Assembly (NCBI RefSeq): GCF_037023755.1
Contig: NZ_CP146100.1
Span: 5,053,501-5,117,500 of the forward strand
Reading direction: 5' to 3'
Length of the DNA: 64,000 nt
From: Saccharopolyspora sp. SCSIO 74807
GTDB lineage: Bacteria > Actinomycetota > Actinomycetes > Mycobacteriales > Pseudonocardiaceae
Shown here piece by piece: positions 8,705 to 17,401 of this stretch. The notes beneath the pieces were generated by a model. The model did not search any database, had not been told where the DNA came from, and saw nothing but the letters and a program-made list of their open reading frames with translations. The position numbers and the translations under genes were made by a program. Each line of letters starts with the position of its first letter. Position 1 is the first letter of the stretch.

Positions 8705-9775
8705 ATGGCCACCACCACGGACGTAGTTGTGATCGGCGGCGGTCAAGCCGGCTTGGCCGCCGGCTACTTCCTCCGCCGAGCCCGGCAAAGTTTCGTCATC
8801 CTGGACGCCCAAGACCAGCCGGGCGCCGCGTGGCGGCACGGGTGGGAATCGCTGCGGCTGTTCTCCCCAGCCGAGTACAGCCCGCTTCCTGGCTGGTGGA
8901 TGCCGCGCCAGGACGGCGAGACCTTCCCTACCGCCGACCACGTCGTCGGCTACCTCCGCGACTACGAGCAGCGCTACGAACTTCCGGTCCACCGGCCCGT
9001 CCGCGTGCACGGCGTCCACGACGCGGGCGCCTGGCTGGCCGTCGACACCGACCACGGTGCCTGGCGCGCTCAAATGGTCATCAGCGCGACCGGCACGTGG
9101 GATTCGCCGTACCTGCCGGACTCCCCTGGCAGCGACGAGTTCGCGGGACAGCACCTGCACACTGTCTCCTACCGCTGTCCCGAACGGTTCCGCGGCCGGA
9201 GCGTGGTGATCGTGGGCGGAGGTAACTCCGCGGCCCAGATCCTGGCCGAAGTCTCCACCGTCGCCGACACCACCTGGGTCACGCAGCGCCCGCCGCGGTT
9301 CATGCCCGACGACGTCGATGGCCGCGTCCTGTTCGACGTCGCCACCCAGCGCGAAGCCGCCCGCAGGGAAGGTACGGACGCCGAGGGCGTCTCGGGGTTG
9401 GGCGACATCGTCATGGTTCCCAGCGTCCGCGAGGCCCGCGACCGCGGCGTGCTGCACGCCCAACCCATGTTCGATCGCCTCACTCGCGACGGCGTCGCCT
9501 GGAACGACGGAACCGAGCAACGCTGTGACGCGATCATCTGGTGCACCGGGTTCCGCCCGAGCCTGCACCACCTCGACCCCCTCGGGTTGGGGTACCAGAA
9601 CGGTGTGTCGAAGACGGTGGGCGCGCGATCGGTCGACGAACCGCGCCTGTACCTGCTCGGCTACGGAGACTGGACCGGTGCCGCCTCGGCCACCCTGATC
9701 GGTGCGGGCCGCACCGCGAAGTCCACGGTCGCCGACATTGCCGATCGCTTGCGCTCTCACGAGCGGGCAGAGTGA
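8705..9775 (+). CDS. arsO: ArsO-type flavin-dependent monooxygenase
   Basis: The 356-residue protein has an FAD motif (VVIGGGQAGLAAGYFL, residues 7-22), an NADPH motif (VVIVGGGNSAAQIL near 168) and a GYGDWTG C-terminal FAD segment. Length and architecture match the ArsO family, NAD(P)H-dependent flavin monooxygenases found in ars operons and assumed, without firm biochemical proof, to act on trivalent arsenicals. RWHGWESLRLFSPAEYSPLPGW-type residues follow the FAD domain. Last gene of the first arsenic operon. Confidence 0.85.
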   Translation: MATTTDVVVIGGGQAGLAAGYFLRRARQSFVILDAQDQPGAAWRHGWESLRLFSPAEYSPLPGWWMPRQDGETFPTADHVVGYLRDYEQRYELPVHRPVRVHGVHDAGAWLAVDTDHGAWRAQMVISATGTWDSPYLPDSPGSDEFAGQHLHTVSYRCPERFRGRSVVIVGGGNSAAQILAEVSTVADTTWVTQRPPRFMPDDVDGRVLFDVATQREAARREGTDAEGVSGLGDIVMVPSVREARDRGVLHAQPMFDRLTRDGVAWNDGTEQRCDAIIWCTGFRPSLHHLDPLGLGYQNGVSKTVGARSVDEPRLYLLGYGDWTGAASATLIGAGRTAKSTVADIADRLRSHERAE

Positions 9776-9868
9776 AGCCAGTGAGCCTCTGCAAGTGCCG
9801 GGCGATGGCTACGGTCTCCGCCTGAGACCGCATCACCGGGGCCGCAGAGGGGGAAGGTCCGCCGTGAC

Positions 9869-10303
9869 CTACCCCTCGGTGTGCGCACTGTGGTCGCGGC
9901 CGGTGTGGTTTTCGATGATGCGGCAGACCACGGCGCCTTCGCCGCGGCGTTGGCCCTCGCGGGCTGCTCGCCGGGCGGAGGCCAGTGAGCGGCGGAGTGT
10001 TCGCAGGTCGGCCAGGGTGCGGTCGATCTCGGCGATGTGGGTATCGAGTAGTTCGGTGACCCGCCCACACGGGGTGACGCCGTCGCGTTGCAGGTCGATG
10101 ATGTTTTTGATCTCGGGCAGGGTCAGGCCCAGGGTCTTGGCCTGACGGATGAAGCGCAGCACGTCGAGATCGTCGTCGGTGAAGACGCGGTAGCCGGCCT
10201 CGGTGCGCTCAGCTGGGGGTAGTAGCCCCTTGGACTCCCAGAGTCGTACCGCCTTGGCGCTGACTCCGGCGGTGGTGGCCGCCGTTCCGACGGTCATGCC
10301 CAT
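9869..10303 (-). CDS. MerR-family heavy-metal regulator
   Basis: The 144-residue protein starts with a typical MerR winged helix (GVSAKAVRLWESKGLLPPAERTEAGYRVF) and a long coiled-coil dimerisation helix. The Cys in VTPCGRV corresponds to Cys79 of MerR/ZntR, used for divalent metals, and a second Cys sits in VVCRI near the C terminus. CueR-type Cu(I) regulators lack the first Cys, so Zn, Cd, Pb or Hg sensing is more likely. AGGAGG lies 5 bases before ATG 10303. It diverges from the HMA/P-type ATPase operon, whose promoter has MerR spacing. Confidence 0.85.
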   Translation of the reverse strand: MGMTVGTAATTAGVSAKAVRLWESKGLLPPAERTEAGYRVFTDDDLDVLRFIRQAKTLGLTLPEIKNIIDLQRDGVTPCGRVTELLDTHIAEIDRTLADLRTLRRSLASARRAAREGQRRGEGAVVCRIIENHTGRDHSAHTEG

Positions 10304-10335
10304 CAGATCCTCCTGTGGTGGCCGAACCTTCACCC

Positions 10336-10367
10336 TTGACCTTACCCCAGGGGCAAGGTTCTAGCGT
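10336..10367 (+). promoter_or_regulatory. MerR-type promoter with 20-bp spacer and dyad
   Basis: The -35 TTGACC (10336-10341) and -10 TAGCGT (10362-10367) are 20 bp apart, too far for unassisted sigma-70 use. The spacer contains the dyad ACCTTACCCC/GGGGCAAGGT (10339-10359). This is the architecture that MerR proteins untwist. The same hexamers and spacing occur at 54160-54191. Confidence 0.75.
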
Positions 10368-10415
10368 GTCGTTCAGCGGTGGACAAGCAGGTCAGAGGGA
10401 CATGAGGAGTCAGAA

Positions 10416-10637
10416 GTGGACACGCTGGAGTTGCAGGTGCAGGGCATGTCGTGTGCGGGGTGTGAGCAGCGCATCGCCACGGTGTTGGGCCGTGTGGAGG
10501 GCGTGCGAGACGTGAGTGCCGATCACAGTACCGGCCACGTGCGGGTACGTGTCGGTCCGGCGCTGGCCGACCGTGCCGTGCTGGCTGAGCGTATCGAGGC
10601 GGCGGGCTTCGAGGTCGTCGAAGGAGCGAGTCGGTGA
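10416..10637 (+). CDS. Heavy-metal-associated (HMA) chaperone
   Basis: The 73-residue ferredoxin-like HMA domain has the metal-binding loop GMSCAGC (C13, C16). It begins at GTG 10416 and overlaps the downstream ATPase by GTGA, so it probably delivers metal to that pump or to its N-terminal HMA domain. The partner is not a standard CopA, so the metal may be Cu(I) or a divalent soft metal. Confidence 0.88.
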   Translation: MDTLELQVQGMSCAGCEQRIATVLGRVEGVRDVSADHSTGHVRVRVGPALADRAVLAERIEAAGFEVVEGASR

Positions 10638-13093
10638 CTACCGCTGTTGACGAAAGTTCGCAACTGTGGGCTTCGGAGCCGGGCACGACTGAAGGCCAGC
10701 AGCGGATCCGGGCGCGTATCGCGGGGCTGCACTGCTCGCTGTGCACGGGCACGATCGAGAAGGCCCTGGGTCGGCTGGACGGGGTGGGCACGGTGTCGGT
10801 GAGCCTGACCCACGAGCAGGCCCTGGTCGACTACGACCCCAAGATTGTCGAGCCCGAGCGGATCCTGTCCACGCTGCGCGATATCGGCTACGAGCTCTAC
10901 GACCCGCGCAAGCTGCGCAGCTTCGAGGACGAAGAAGCCGACCTGCTGGCCGAAGGTAAGCGGTTGTTCACCGCGATCGGGCTCAGCTTGACCGCCATGG
11001 TCCAGATCGCCGAAGGCTGGTGGACGCTGCTGTGCGCCACCCTGCTCATGGCGGCACTCGGGTTGATCTTCGGCATCCTGCGCCCCACCGGTCAATGGCG
11101 CGCGGCCGGGTGGGCCGCGGCGGTGGCCGCACCGGGTGCGGTCGCGTTGGCCGCCCGCTTCGCCGGGTGGCTGACACCTCCGATCAATGGCTGGATCGCT
11201 GCGGTGCTGGCCGGGGTGATGGTCTTCGCCGTGGCCCCGCACATCCTGCGCATGGCCTATCAGTCCGCCCGGCGCGGGATCCTCAACCAGCACGTGCTGC
11301 TGGAGACCGGCGCGTTCGCCGGCATCACCGGCGGCATCATCGGCCTGACCGGGCTGCTGGAGAACTACCCTACGGCGGAGTTCTTCGCGGTCGCCGCGAT
11401 CGTGGCTACGTACCACATCTTCTCGGAGTGGCTCTCACTGCTGGTCAAGACCCGCTCGGGCCAGTCGATCAAGAAACTGCTGAACCTCCAGCCCGACCTA
11501 GCCCGGCTCGTGACCGAGACCGGTGCGTTCGAGGTGCCGGTCGAGGACATCGCGGTGGGCCAGCACGTGCGGGTACGCCCCGGTGAACGCATCCCGCTGG
11601 ATGGGCGCATCCGCGACGGCTCCTCGGCCATTGACGTCGCGCTGGTCACCGGCGAGCCCGTACCGGCCGAGCGCGGACCGGGCGAGGAGGTCGTCGGCGG
11701 GGCGATCAACGGCACCGGCAGCCTGCTGGTGGAGGTCACCGCCACCGGCGCCGAAGGGTTCCTCGCCCAGGTCGTGCGCCACGTCGAGGACGCCCGCGCA
11801 CTCAAGCCCGGCATCCTGCACTTGGTCGATAAGGTGCTGCGGGTCTATACCCCCACCGTGCTCAGCGTCTCGGCGCTAGCGCTGCTCGCCTGGTTGACCG
11901 GCAGTTGGCTGGCCACCGGCCAGCCAGACGTGCACCGAGCGGTGTTCGCCTCCCTGGGCGTGCTGGTGATGGGCTATCCCTGCGCCGTGGGCATCGCCGC
12001 GCCCCTGGCGATCGTGCGCGGCACCGGCCACGCCGCCGATGCCGGCATCGTCATGCGCACCGGCGAGGCATTCCAAACCTTCCGGCTGGTGCGCCGCATC
12101 GTGCTGGACAAGACCGGCACGCTCACCGAAGGCCGCCCCGCTGTGCGGGCCGTCGAAGCCGTCGACGGCGACACCGCCGAGCTGCTGGCCTTGGCCGCCG
12201 CGGCCGAGAACCACTCCGAGCACCCCCTGGCCGGTGCCATCGTGGCCGCCGCCCAGGAGAAGGGGCTGGCAGTGGACACAGTGGACGAATTCGAGTCGAT
12301 GACCGGCTCGGGCGTGCGCGCGATCCTCGACGGACACCGAGTCCTCATCGGACGGCCAGGACTGCTCACCGACGCCGGCATCGACGTGGCTGAACTCGCG
12401 GAGTGGATCGAGGCTCAGGAGGCTACCGGGCACACCGTCGTCGCCGTGGCCGCCGGCGAGATGCTGCGAGGTGCGATAGCCCTCGGCGACCAGCTGCGCC
12501 CCGACGCCACGACCGCGGTCGCGGCCATGCGCGAGGCGGGGATGGACCCAGTGCTGGTCACCGGCGACAACCAGCGCGCCGCCGCCCACGTCGCCGACGA
12601 ACTCGGCATCGATCAAGTGCATGCCGGCGTCCGCCCGGACGGCAAGGCCACGATCGTGCGTGAGCAGCAGGCCGATGACACCCGGGTGGCCATGGTCGGC
12701 GACGGCATCAACGACGCCCCCGCGCTGATGCAGGCCGATGTGGGCATCGCCGCCGGTGGCGGAACCGACGTCGCCGTGGAATCCGCCGACATCGTGCTGC
12801 TACGCGAGGACATCGCCGCGGTGCTCGACGCCTGCGAGATCAGCACCCGGGCCTACCGGCGCACCCGCACCAACGTGGGCCTGGCGTTCGCCTTCAACGG
12901 CCTCGGCATCCCCCTGGCCACCACCGGACTGATCTCCCCAGCGTGGGCGATGGTGGCCATGGCCGCCTCGGTGACCACGATTTTCATCAACTCCTTCGGC
13001 ACTCGACCGGCGCTGCTGATCAACGCCATCGCCAGCGTCGGCCGCGCACGCAGCGCAGCGGGCCACCAACTCCCTGAGCCGACCGCCACCTGA
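10634..13093 (+). CDS. P1B-type metal ATPase with YPC transmembrane motif
   Basis: The 819-residue pump has one N-terminal HMA domain (LHCSLC, C34/C37), the actuator motif TGEPVP, phosphorylation site D492KTGT, the SEHPLA motif of P1B ATPases and the hinge GDGINDAPA. The intramembrane motif that defines metal specificity reads Y448-P-C instead of CPC, SPC or TPC. YPC pumps are known among uncharacterised bacterial and archaeal P1B ATPases, but their substrate is unclear. An unusually long hydrophobic segment (residues ~115-215) precedes the A domain. It is coupled to the HMA chaperone and lies under a MerR-type promoter. Confidence 0.93.
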   Translation: MTTAVDESSQLWASEPGTTEGQQRIRARIAGLHCSLCTGTIEKALGRLDGVGTVSVSLTHEQALVDYDPKIVEPERILSTLRDIGYELYDPRKLRSFEDEEADLLAEGKRLFTAIGLSLTAMVQIAEGWWTLLCATLLMAALGLIFGILRPTGQWRAAGWAAAVAAPGAVALAARFAGWLTPPINGWIAAVLAGVMVFAVAPHILRMAYQSARRGILNQHVLLETGAFAGITGGIIGLTGLLENYPTAEFFAVAAIVATYHIFSEWLSLLVKTRSGQSIKKLLNLQPDLARLVTETGAFEVPVEDIAVGQHVRVRPGERIPLDGRIRDGSSAIDVALVTGEPVPAERGPGEEVVGGAINGTGSLLVEVTATGAEGFLAQVVRHVEDARALKPGILHLVDKVLRVYTPTVLSVSALALLAWLTGSWLATGQPDVHRAVFASLGVLVMGYPCAVGIAAPLAIVRGTGHAADAGIVMRTGEAFQTFRLVRRIVLDKTGTLTEGRPAVRAVEAVDGDTAELLALAAAAENHSEHPLAGAIVAAAQEKGLAVDTVDEFESMTGSGVRAILDGHRVLIGRPGLLTDAGIDVAELAEWIEAQEATGHTVVAVAAGEMLRGAIALGDQLRPDATTAVAAMREAGMDPVLVTGDNQRAAAHVADELGIDQVHAGVRPDGKATIVREQQADDTRVAMVGDGINDAPALMQADVGIAAGGGTDVAVESADIVLLREDIAAVLDACEISTRAYRRTRTNVGLAFAFNGLGIPLATTGLISPAWAMVAMAASVTTIFINSFGTRPALLINAIASVGRARSAAGHQLPEPTAT

Positions 13094-13205
13094 CCGATCA
13101 CCGAGCACCAATCGGTCGCCACCTCGGCCGGAAGCTCTGTAGCGCCGACATCAAGTCGCGCCACTCCGCGAACTCGTCCTGAAACCGCCGCACAAGGAAG
13201 TTGAC

Positions 13206-14426
13206 GTGTCTGAGCAATCGCCCCCGGCTGCCCCACGCGGCCTGCTGGCACTGCTGACCGCCGCCGCGTTCGTGATCTTCGCGCAGATTTTCATGGTCGC
13301 GCCGATCTTGCCGCGGCTGGCCGAGGTCTTCCGTGCCGAGCCGGGCTTGGTCGGATTGGCCGTGCCCGCTTACCTGATCCCCTACGGGGCGATGGTCCTG
13401 GTGTGGGGGCCGGCCTCCGAACACCTCGGACGCCGGCCGGTGATCCTCGCCTCGCTGGCCGCGTTCACCGTCTTGGTCGGCGTGACCGCGCTGACCGGCA
13501 GCTCCGGGACGTTCATCGGGATGCGGCTGGCCACCGCGATCGGTGCCAGCGGCGTCGTGCCGATCTCGCTGGCCCTGATCGGCGACCTGTACCCGTACCA
13601 GGGGCGCGGGTACGCGCTGGGCTGGCTGTTCGGAGGCATGGCCGGCGGTATGGCCATGGGCGCCACCGCCGGAGCGCTAGGCGAGCCGCTGATCGGCTGG
13701 TCCGGGCTGTTCCTGGCCGCGGCTGCTGCCGGGCTGGTGTTGCTGATCGCCGCCCTGGGCCTGTTGCCCCAAACCCCGCGGGTAGCAACCCCACCCAGGC
13801 TGCGCACCGTCGCGGCCGGCTATACGGCCCTGCTCCGCCAGGCCCGCGGGCGGCGCACCTACGGCTACGTCTTGCTCAACGCCGTGCTGCATTCCGGGGT
13901 CTACACCTGGCTCGGGGTGTACCTGCACCAACAGTTCGGCCTGGGTGAATTCGGCATCGGACTGACCCTGCTCGGCTACGGCATCCCCGGGCTACTGCTG
14001 GGCCCGGTCATCGGGCGGCTAGCCGATCGCTACGGCCGCGCCCGCATCATCCCCGCCGGCATCGCCCTCGGCGGAGTGTGCGCGCTGCTGTTGGCCAGCC
14101 CACTGCCGCTGGTGGCCGTGCAAGCCAGCATCGTCGCCCTGTCCCTCGGCTACGACATGACCCAACCACCCCTGGGCGGCATCGTCACCAACCTCCACGG
14201 CCACGGCGGACTGGCCATGGGACTGAACGTGTTCACCCTGTTCACCGGCATGGGCCTGGGCAGCCTCGTCTTCCAAGCCCTCCTGCTACCCACCGGCTTC
14301 GGTGTGGCCTTGAGCGTGTTCGGAGCCGGAGCCCTGCTCGCCGCTGCCTTCGCCGTACCGGTATTCCGCCACGAGCGGCCCCACCAGCGCCCCGGGAAAC
14401 GCCGAGGGATGTCATCGAGCACGTAG
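13206..14426 (+). CDS. MFS transporter
   Basis: The 406-residue, 12-helix major facilitator has the loop motif GPASEHLGRRPVIL after TM2 and GRLADRYGRARII in the second half, typical of drug/H+ antiporters. It lies 112 bases after the YPC ATPase on the same strand and may be co-expressed. Substrate unknown. The last ~15 codons run up to the Tn3 scar that follows, so the original C terminus may have been slightly altered. Confidence 0.85.
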   Translation: MSEQSPPAAPRGLLALLTAAAFVIFAQIFMVAPILPRLAEVFRAEPGLVGLAVPAYLIPYGAMVLVWGPASEHLGRRPVILASLAAFTVLVGVTALTGSSGTFIGMRLATAIGASGVVPISLALIGDLYPYQGRGYALGWLFGGMAGGMAMGATAGALGEPLIGWSGLFLAAAAAGLVLLIAALGLLPQTPRVATPPRLRTVAAGYTALLRQARGRRTYGYVLLNAVLHSGVYTWLGVYLHQQFGLGEFGIGLTLLGYGIPGLLLGPVIGRLADRYGRARIIPAGIALGGVCALLLASPLPLVAVQASIVALSLGYDMTQPPLGGIVTNLHGHGGLAMGLNVFTLFTGMGLGSLVFQALLLPTGFGVALSVFGAGALLAAAFAVPVFRHERPHQRPGKRRGMSSST

Positions 14427-14668
14427 ACGGCTTCGCCGTCGGTGACCGGGATGACCTTAATGCCGTAGGTGGAGTGACGGTCGGACACGTGCATGTAGGA
14501 CGCCACGTCTTCGTCGACGAAGTACCTGCTCATGGCTCGTGCGATTAGGGATTTACCGCGCATCGGGAACCGCTGACCATCCGATGTGGACATAGTGCCG
14601 CCGCCCCACACCGCCGACGGCGGCAGCCGGTGATGGTGGTTGACGAGGGCGGCATTGCCTCCCGAAGG
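14395..14668 (-). pseudogene. tnpA: Tn3-family transposase fragment
   Basis: The minus strand encodes NAALVNHHHRLPPSAVWGGG, then STSDGQRFPMRGKSLIARAM, then SYMHVSDRHSTYGIKVIPVT and EAVYVLDDI, the recognisable core of Tn3-family transposases around the catalytic region. Both ends are missing and the reading frame runs into the neighbouring MFS genes. It marks an old recombination joint exactly between the YPC-ATPase block and the second arsenic block. Confidence 0.8.
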
Positions 14669-14735
14669 GTCGAAGGCCGGGGGCGGCAGTGAGTTCCGGA
14701 CTGCCCACCGCCGATCACCTGGACAGCGACATCAG

Positions 14736-15950
14736 TTACGGGACGTTCCTTCCAGGCTTCGTGGCGAGGGAGAGCAGGGCCGCGGCGACGGCGACCGCGC
14801 CCAGGACGAGGAATGTGGTGGCGTAGCCGCCGAGCAGGCCGGCCAAGCCGGCACCGGCGAACGGAGCGAGCGCCATCGTGATCGTCAACGGCGCGGACAG
14901 CAGCCCGGTCAGCTGCCCGTAGTACCGGGGTCCCCATCGGTCGGTGACGGCGGTGGCCTGCAGCAGCGTGAACACCCCGCGGGCCGTGCCCGCCAGGATC
15001 GCCGCGACGGTCAACGCGGCCACCGAGGTGAGCACCCCGAGCAGCGCGGTGGTGACCGCCATCGCCAGCAGGATCAACGCGGTGCGTGCCCGCACGGTGG
15101 TGCGCCGGGTCAGGGTGGTGTAGCCGAGCCTGCCGAGGACCTGGCCGGCGCCGCCCAGGCCGAGCGCGACCGCGGCGGTGCCGGTTCCGATGCCCCGTTC
15201 GGCTAGCAGCGGCACCAGGTTGATCACAACAGCGAAGGTGGCGAACGCGGCCAGGCTCAACGCAACGATGAGCGTGAGAAACGAGCGACTTCTCGCCACC
15301 GCCCCGGGATCGACCTTGTCCTGCTCGTTTTCGGTCTCCGGGTGTGCTGGCCACGGGAGCGCGAGTCCGAACCAGTGCCCGGGGATCGTGATCAGCGCGA
15401 GGATGGCGGCCAGCACGAGGTAGGTGCCCCGCCAGTCCAGAATCGCGGCAAGCGCGGCGGTCAGCGGGGCGAACACGGTGCTGGCCAGTCCGGCGGCCAG
15501 CGTCAGGATGGTCAGCGCGCGGACGCGGTCGGGTCCGTGCCAGCGGGTCAGGGCGGCGAATGCGGGCGGATACAGCACCGCGCCCATCGCCACGCCGGCA
15601 AGCAGCCATGCGGCGAGAAACCACGCCAGGTTCGGCGCCGTGGCCACCGCGATCATGGCGGGCGCCGCCAGCGCCGAGCCCGCCGTCATGACCCCGCGCG
15701 GACCATGTCGATCCAGCCACCGGCCGACCGGGATGCCGACCAGTGCGGCGACGAGTTGGCTGGCCGACAACGCCGCGGTGATCGCTGCGGTCGGCCAGCC
15801 CGTCGTGGCGGTGATGTCGCCGGCCAAGACGGGAAAGGCGTAGTAGAGCACGCCCCAACTGGTGATCTCGGTGACGCACAAGGTCACCAACACCCGCCGC
15901 AACCCTGCCTGGCTCACCACACCCGAGTGCGCGAGCGCACCGAAGGTCAC
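14736..15950 (-). CDS. MFS transporter of the second arsenic operon
   Basis: The 404-residue protein has 12 predicted helices, GRWLDRHGPRGVM after TM2 and TSWGVLYYAFPVL in TM1. It starts 12 bases after the flavin monooxygenase stop, in the operon that diverges from the ArsR-ArsN fusion. MFS exporters in such positions (ArsK-like or organoarsenical exporters) move trivalent or methylated arsenicals; that role is inferred from context. It is not ArsJ, since no GAPDH gene is nearby. Confidence 0.85.
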   Translation of the reverse strand: MTFGALAHSGVVSQAGLRRVLVTLCVTEITSWGVLYYAFPVLAGDITATTGWPTAAITAALSASQLVAALVGIPVGRWLDRHGPRGVMTAGSALAAPAMIAVATAPNLAWFLAAWLLAGVAMGAVLYPPAFAALTRWHGPDRVRALTILTLAAGLASTVFAPLTAALAAILDWRGTYLVLAAILALITIPGHWFGLALPWPAHPETENEQDKVDPGAVARSRSFLTLIVALSLAAFATFAVVINLVPLLAERGIGTGTAAVALGLGGAGQVLGRLGYTTLTRRTTVRARTALILLAMAVTTALLGVLTSVAALTVAAILAGTARGVFTLLQATAVTDRWGPRYYGQLTGLLSAPLTITMALAPFAGAGLAGLLGGYATTFLVLGAVAVAAALLSLATKPGRNVP

Positions 15951-15962
15951 CCCGTAGCCCGC

Positions 15963-17303
15963 TTAATGCGCGGAAGACGCGGACGCGGTAGCTGCTGGCT
16001 CTCCCGAAGCGCCGCAACAGCCGTCCGCCTGCTCCTCGGCGGATGCGTCGAACACCCCGGCACCACCGCACACGCCCGTCTCCGGCAACACCAGCTCGAC
16101 CCGCTCGGCGGATTCATGGTCACCGGCCAATGCCGCGGCGATCGAACGGACCTGCTCGTAGCCGGTCATGGCCAGGAAGGTCGGCGCGCGGCCATAGCTC
16201 TTCATCCCGGCCAGGAACACGCCAGGCTCCGGATGGGACAACTCGCGGGCTCCATGCGGGTAGACCGTGCCGCAGGAGTGCACGTTCGGGTCGATCAACG
16301 GCGCCAGCGCGACCGGAGCCTGCAATGTCGCATCCAGGCCAAGCCGGACCTCCGACAACCACGACATGTCCGGGCGGAACCCGGTGAGCACTACGACCTC
16401 ATCGACTGCCTCGACCCGTTCACCAGCGTCAGAGATCAGCGCCAGCCGGTGCCGCGCGTCGCGGTCCACCTGCTCGGTGCGGAACCCCGTGACGACCGCG
16501 ATCCGTCCAGCCTCGACCGCGGCCTCGGCCCGCTGCCCGAGAGCGCCCCGCGCGGGCAACTGATCGGCTTGGCCACCACCGAAGGTGTCCCCTACCTCTC
16601 CGCGCCGCAGCAACCACGTGATCTCCGTTCCCGGCTGCTGGGCGGCCAGCTCGTCGAAGGCGACCAGGGCCGTCAACGCCGAATGCCCGCTGCCCACCAC
16701 GACCACGTGCCGACCCGCATATCGGTCCCGGACAGCCGCATCAGCCAGATCGGGCACCTGGTAAGTGACCTGCTCAGCGACGGCCTGCTCGCCCGCCGCA
16801 GGCAACCCGTTTCCACCGAGCGGGTTCGGGTTGCCCCAAGTACCCGAGGCATCGATCACAGCCCTGGCCGTCACACGCTCCTCGGCACCCGAGGAGGTGC
16901 GCAGGTGCACGGTCAACGGCTCGCTGTCGCGGCCCGCGTCGACAACCCGGTCCCGGCCCCGGCGAGCGACGCCGATCACCTCCGTGCCGAACCGCACCCG
17001 CCGGCCCAGAGCCTCAGCCAAGGGCACCAAGTAGTGCTCGGCCCATTCCCGACCGGTCGGGTAGGCATCCTCATCCGGATGCCGCCAACCTTGCCCGTCC
17101 AGCAACCGCCTGGCCGCCGGATCGACCAGCTCGGCCCACCGGGAGAACAGCCGCACATGGTGCCACTGCACCACCGCCGCGCCCGCCCGCTCGGCACGCT
17201 CCAGGACCAGCGGTTCCACTCCCCGCTCGACAAGCTCGGCCGCCGCGGCCAGACCCACCGGCCCGGCGCCCACCACAACCACCGGAAGCTCGCGCATCGT
17301 CAC
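15963..17303 (-). CDS. Arsenic-operon flavin monooxygenase with Cys-rich tail
   Basis: The 446-residue flavoprotein has FAD (VVVGAGPVGLAAAAEL), NADP (VVVVGSGHSALTAL) and GVFLAGMKSYGRAPTF motifs. It is larger than ArsO and ends in a Cys-bearing tail (VCGGAG, later GCCG), which would suit binding of trivalent arsenicals. Homologues recur beside ArsR-ArsN genes in actinobacteria; their reaction is not established. It starts at GTG 17303 after GGAGGGG. Three ArsR-type sites lie in the 100-bp divergent promoter region. Confidence 0.85.
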   Translation of the reverse strand: MTMRELPVVVVGAGPVGLAAAAELVERGVEPLVLERAERAGAAVVQWHHVRLFSRWAELVDPAARRLLDGQGWRHPDEDAYPTGREWAEHYLVPLAEALGRRVRFGTEVIGVARRGRDRVVDAGRDSEPLTVHLRTSSGAEERVTARAVIDASGTWGNPNPLGGNGLPAAGEQAVAEQVTYQVPDLADAAVRDRYAGRHVVVVGSGHSALTALVAFDELAAQQPGTEITWLLRRGEVGDTFGGGQADQLPARGALGQRAEAAVEAGRIAVVTGFRTEQVDRDARHRLALISDAGERVEAVDEVVVLTGFRPDMSWLSEVRLGLDATLQAPVALAPLIDPNVHSCGTVYPHGARELSHPEPGVFLAGMKSYGRAPTFLAMTGYEQVRSIAAALAGDHESAERVELVLPETGVCGGAGVFDASAEEQADGCCGASGEPAATASASSAH

Positions 17304-17315
17304 CCCATCCCCTCC

Positions 17316-17390
17316 ATCGACTCAGCTCGATCGAGCTAACTTGAATGTATCGACCGCGCTCGATGCTCGCAACCATCGATTCCCGTCGAT
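17316..17390. promoter_or_regulatory. Three ArsR-type operators in the divergent promoter
   Basis: 16-mers ATCGACTCAGCTCGAT (17316-17331), ATCGACCGCGCTCGAT (17349-17364) and ATCGATTCCCGTCGAT (17375-17390) all fit ATCR-N8-YGAT. The third ends within a -10-like TACACT (17390-17395), which lies 6 bases before the ArsR-ArsN ATG, the same spacing as in the arsR leaderless promoter. The region serves both directions. Confidence 0.65.
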
Positions 17391-17401
17391 ACACTGGCGG
17401 C

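Noticed and set aside
15342-17339. 665-codon plus-strand frame opposite the flavin monooxygenase
   Set aside because: It is antisense to real genes, with no recognisable domain.
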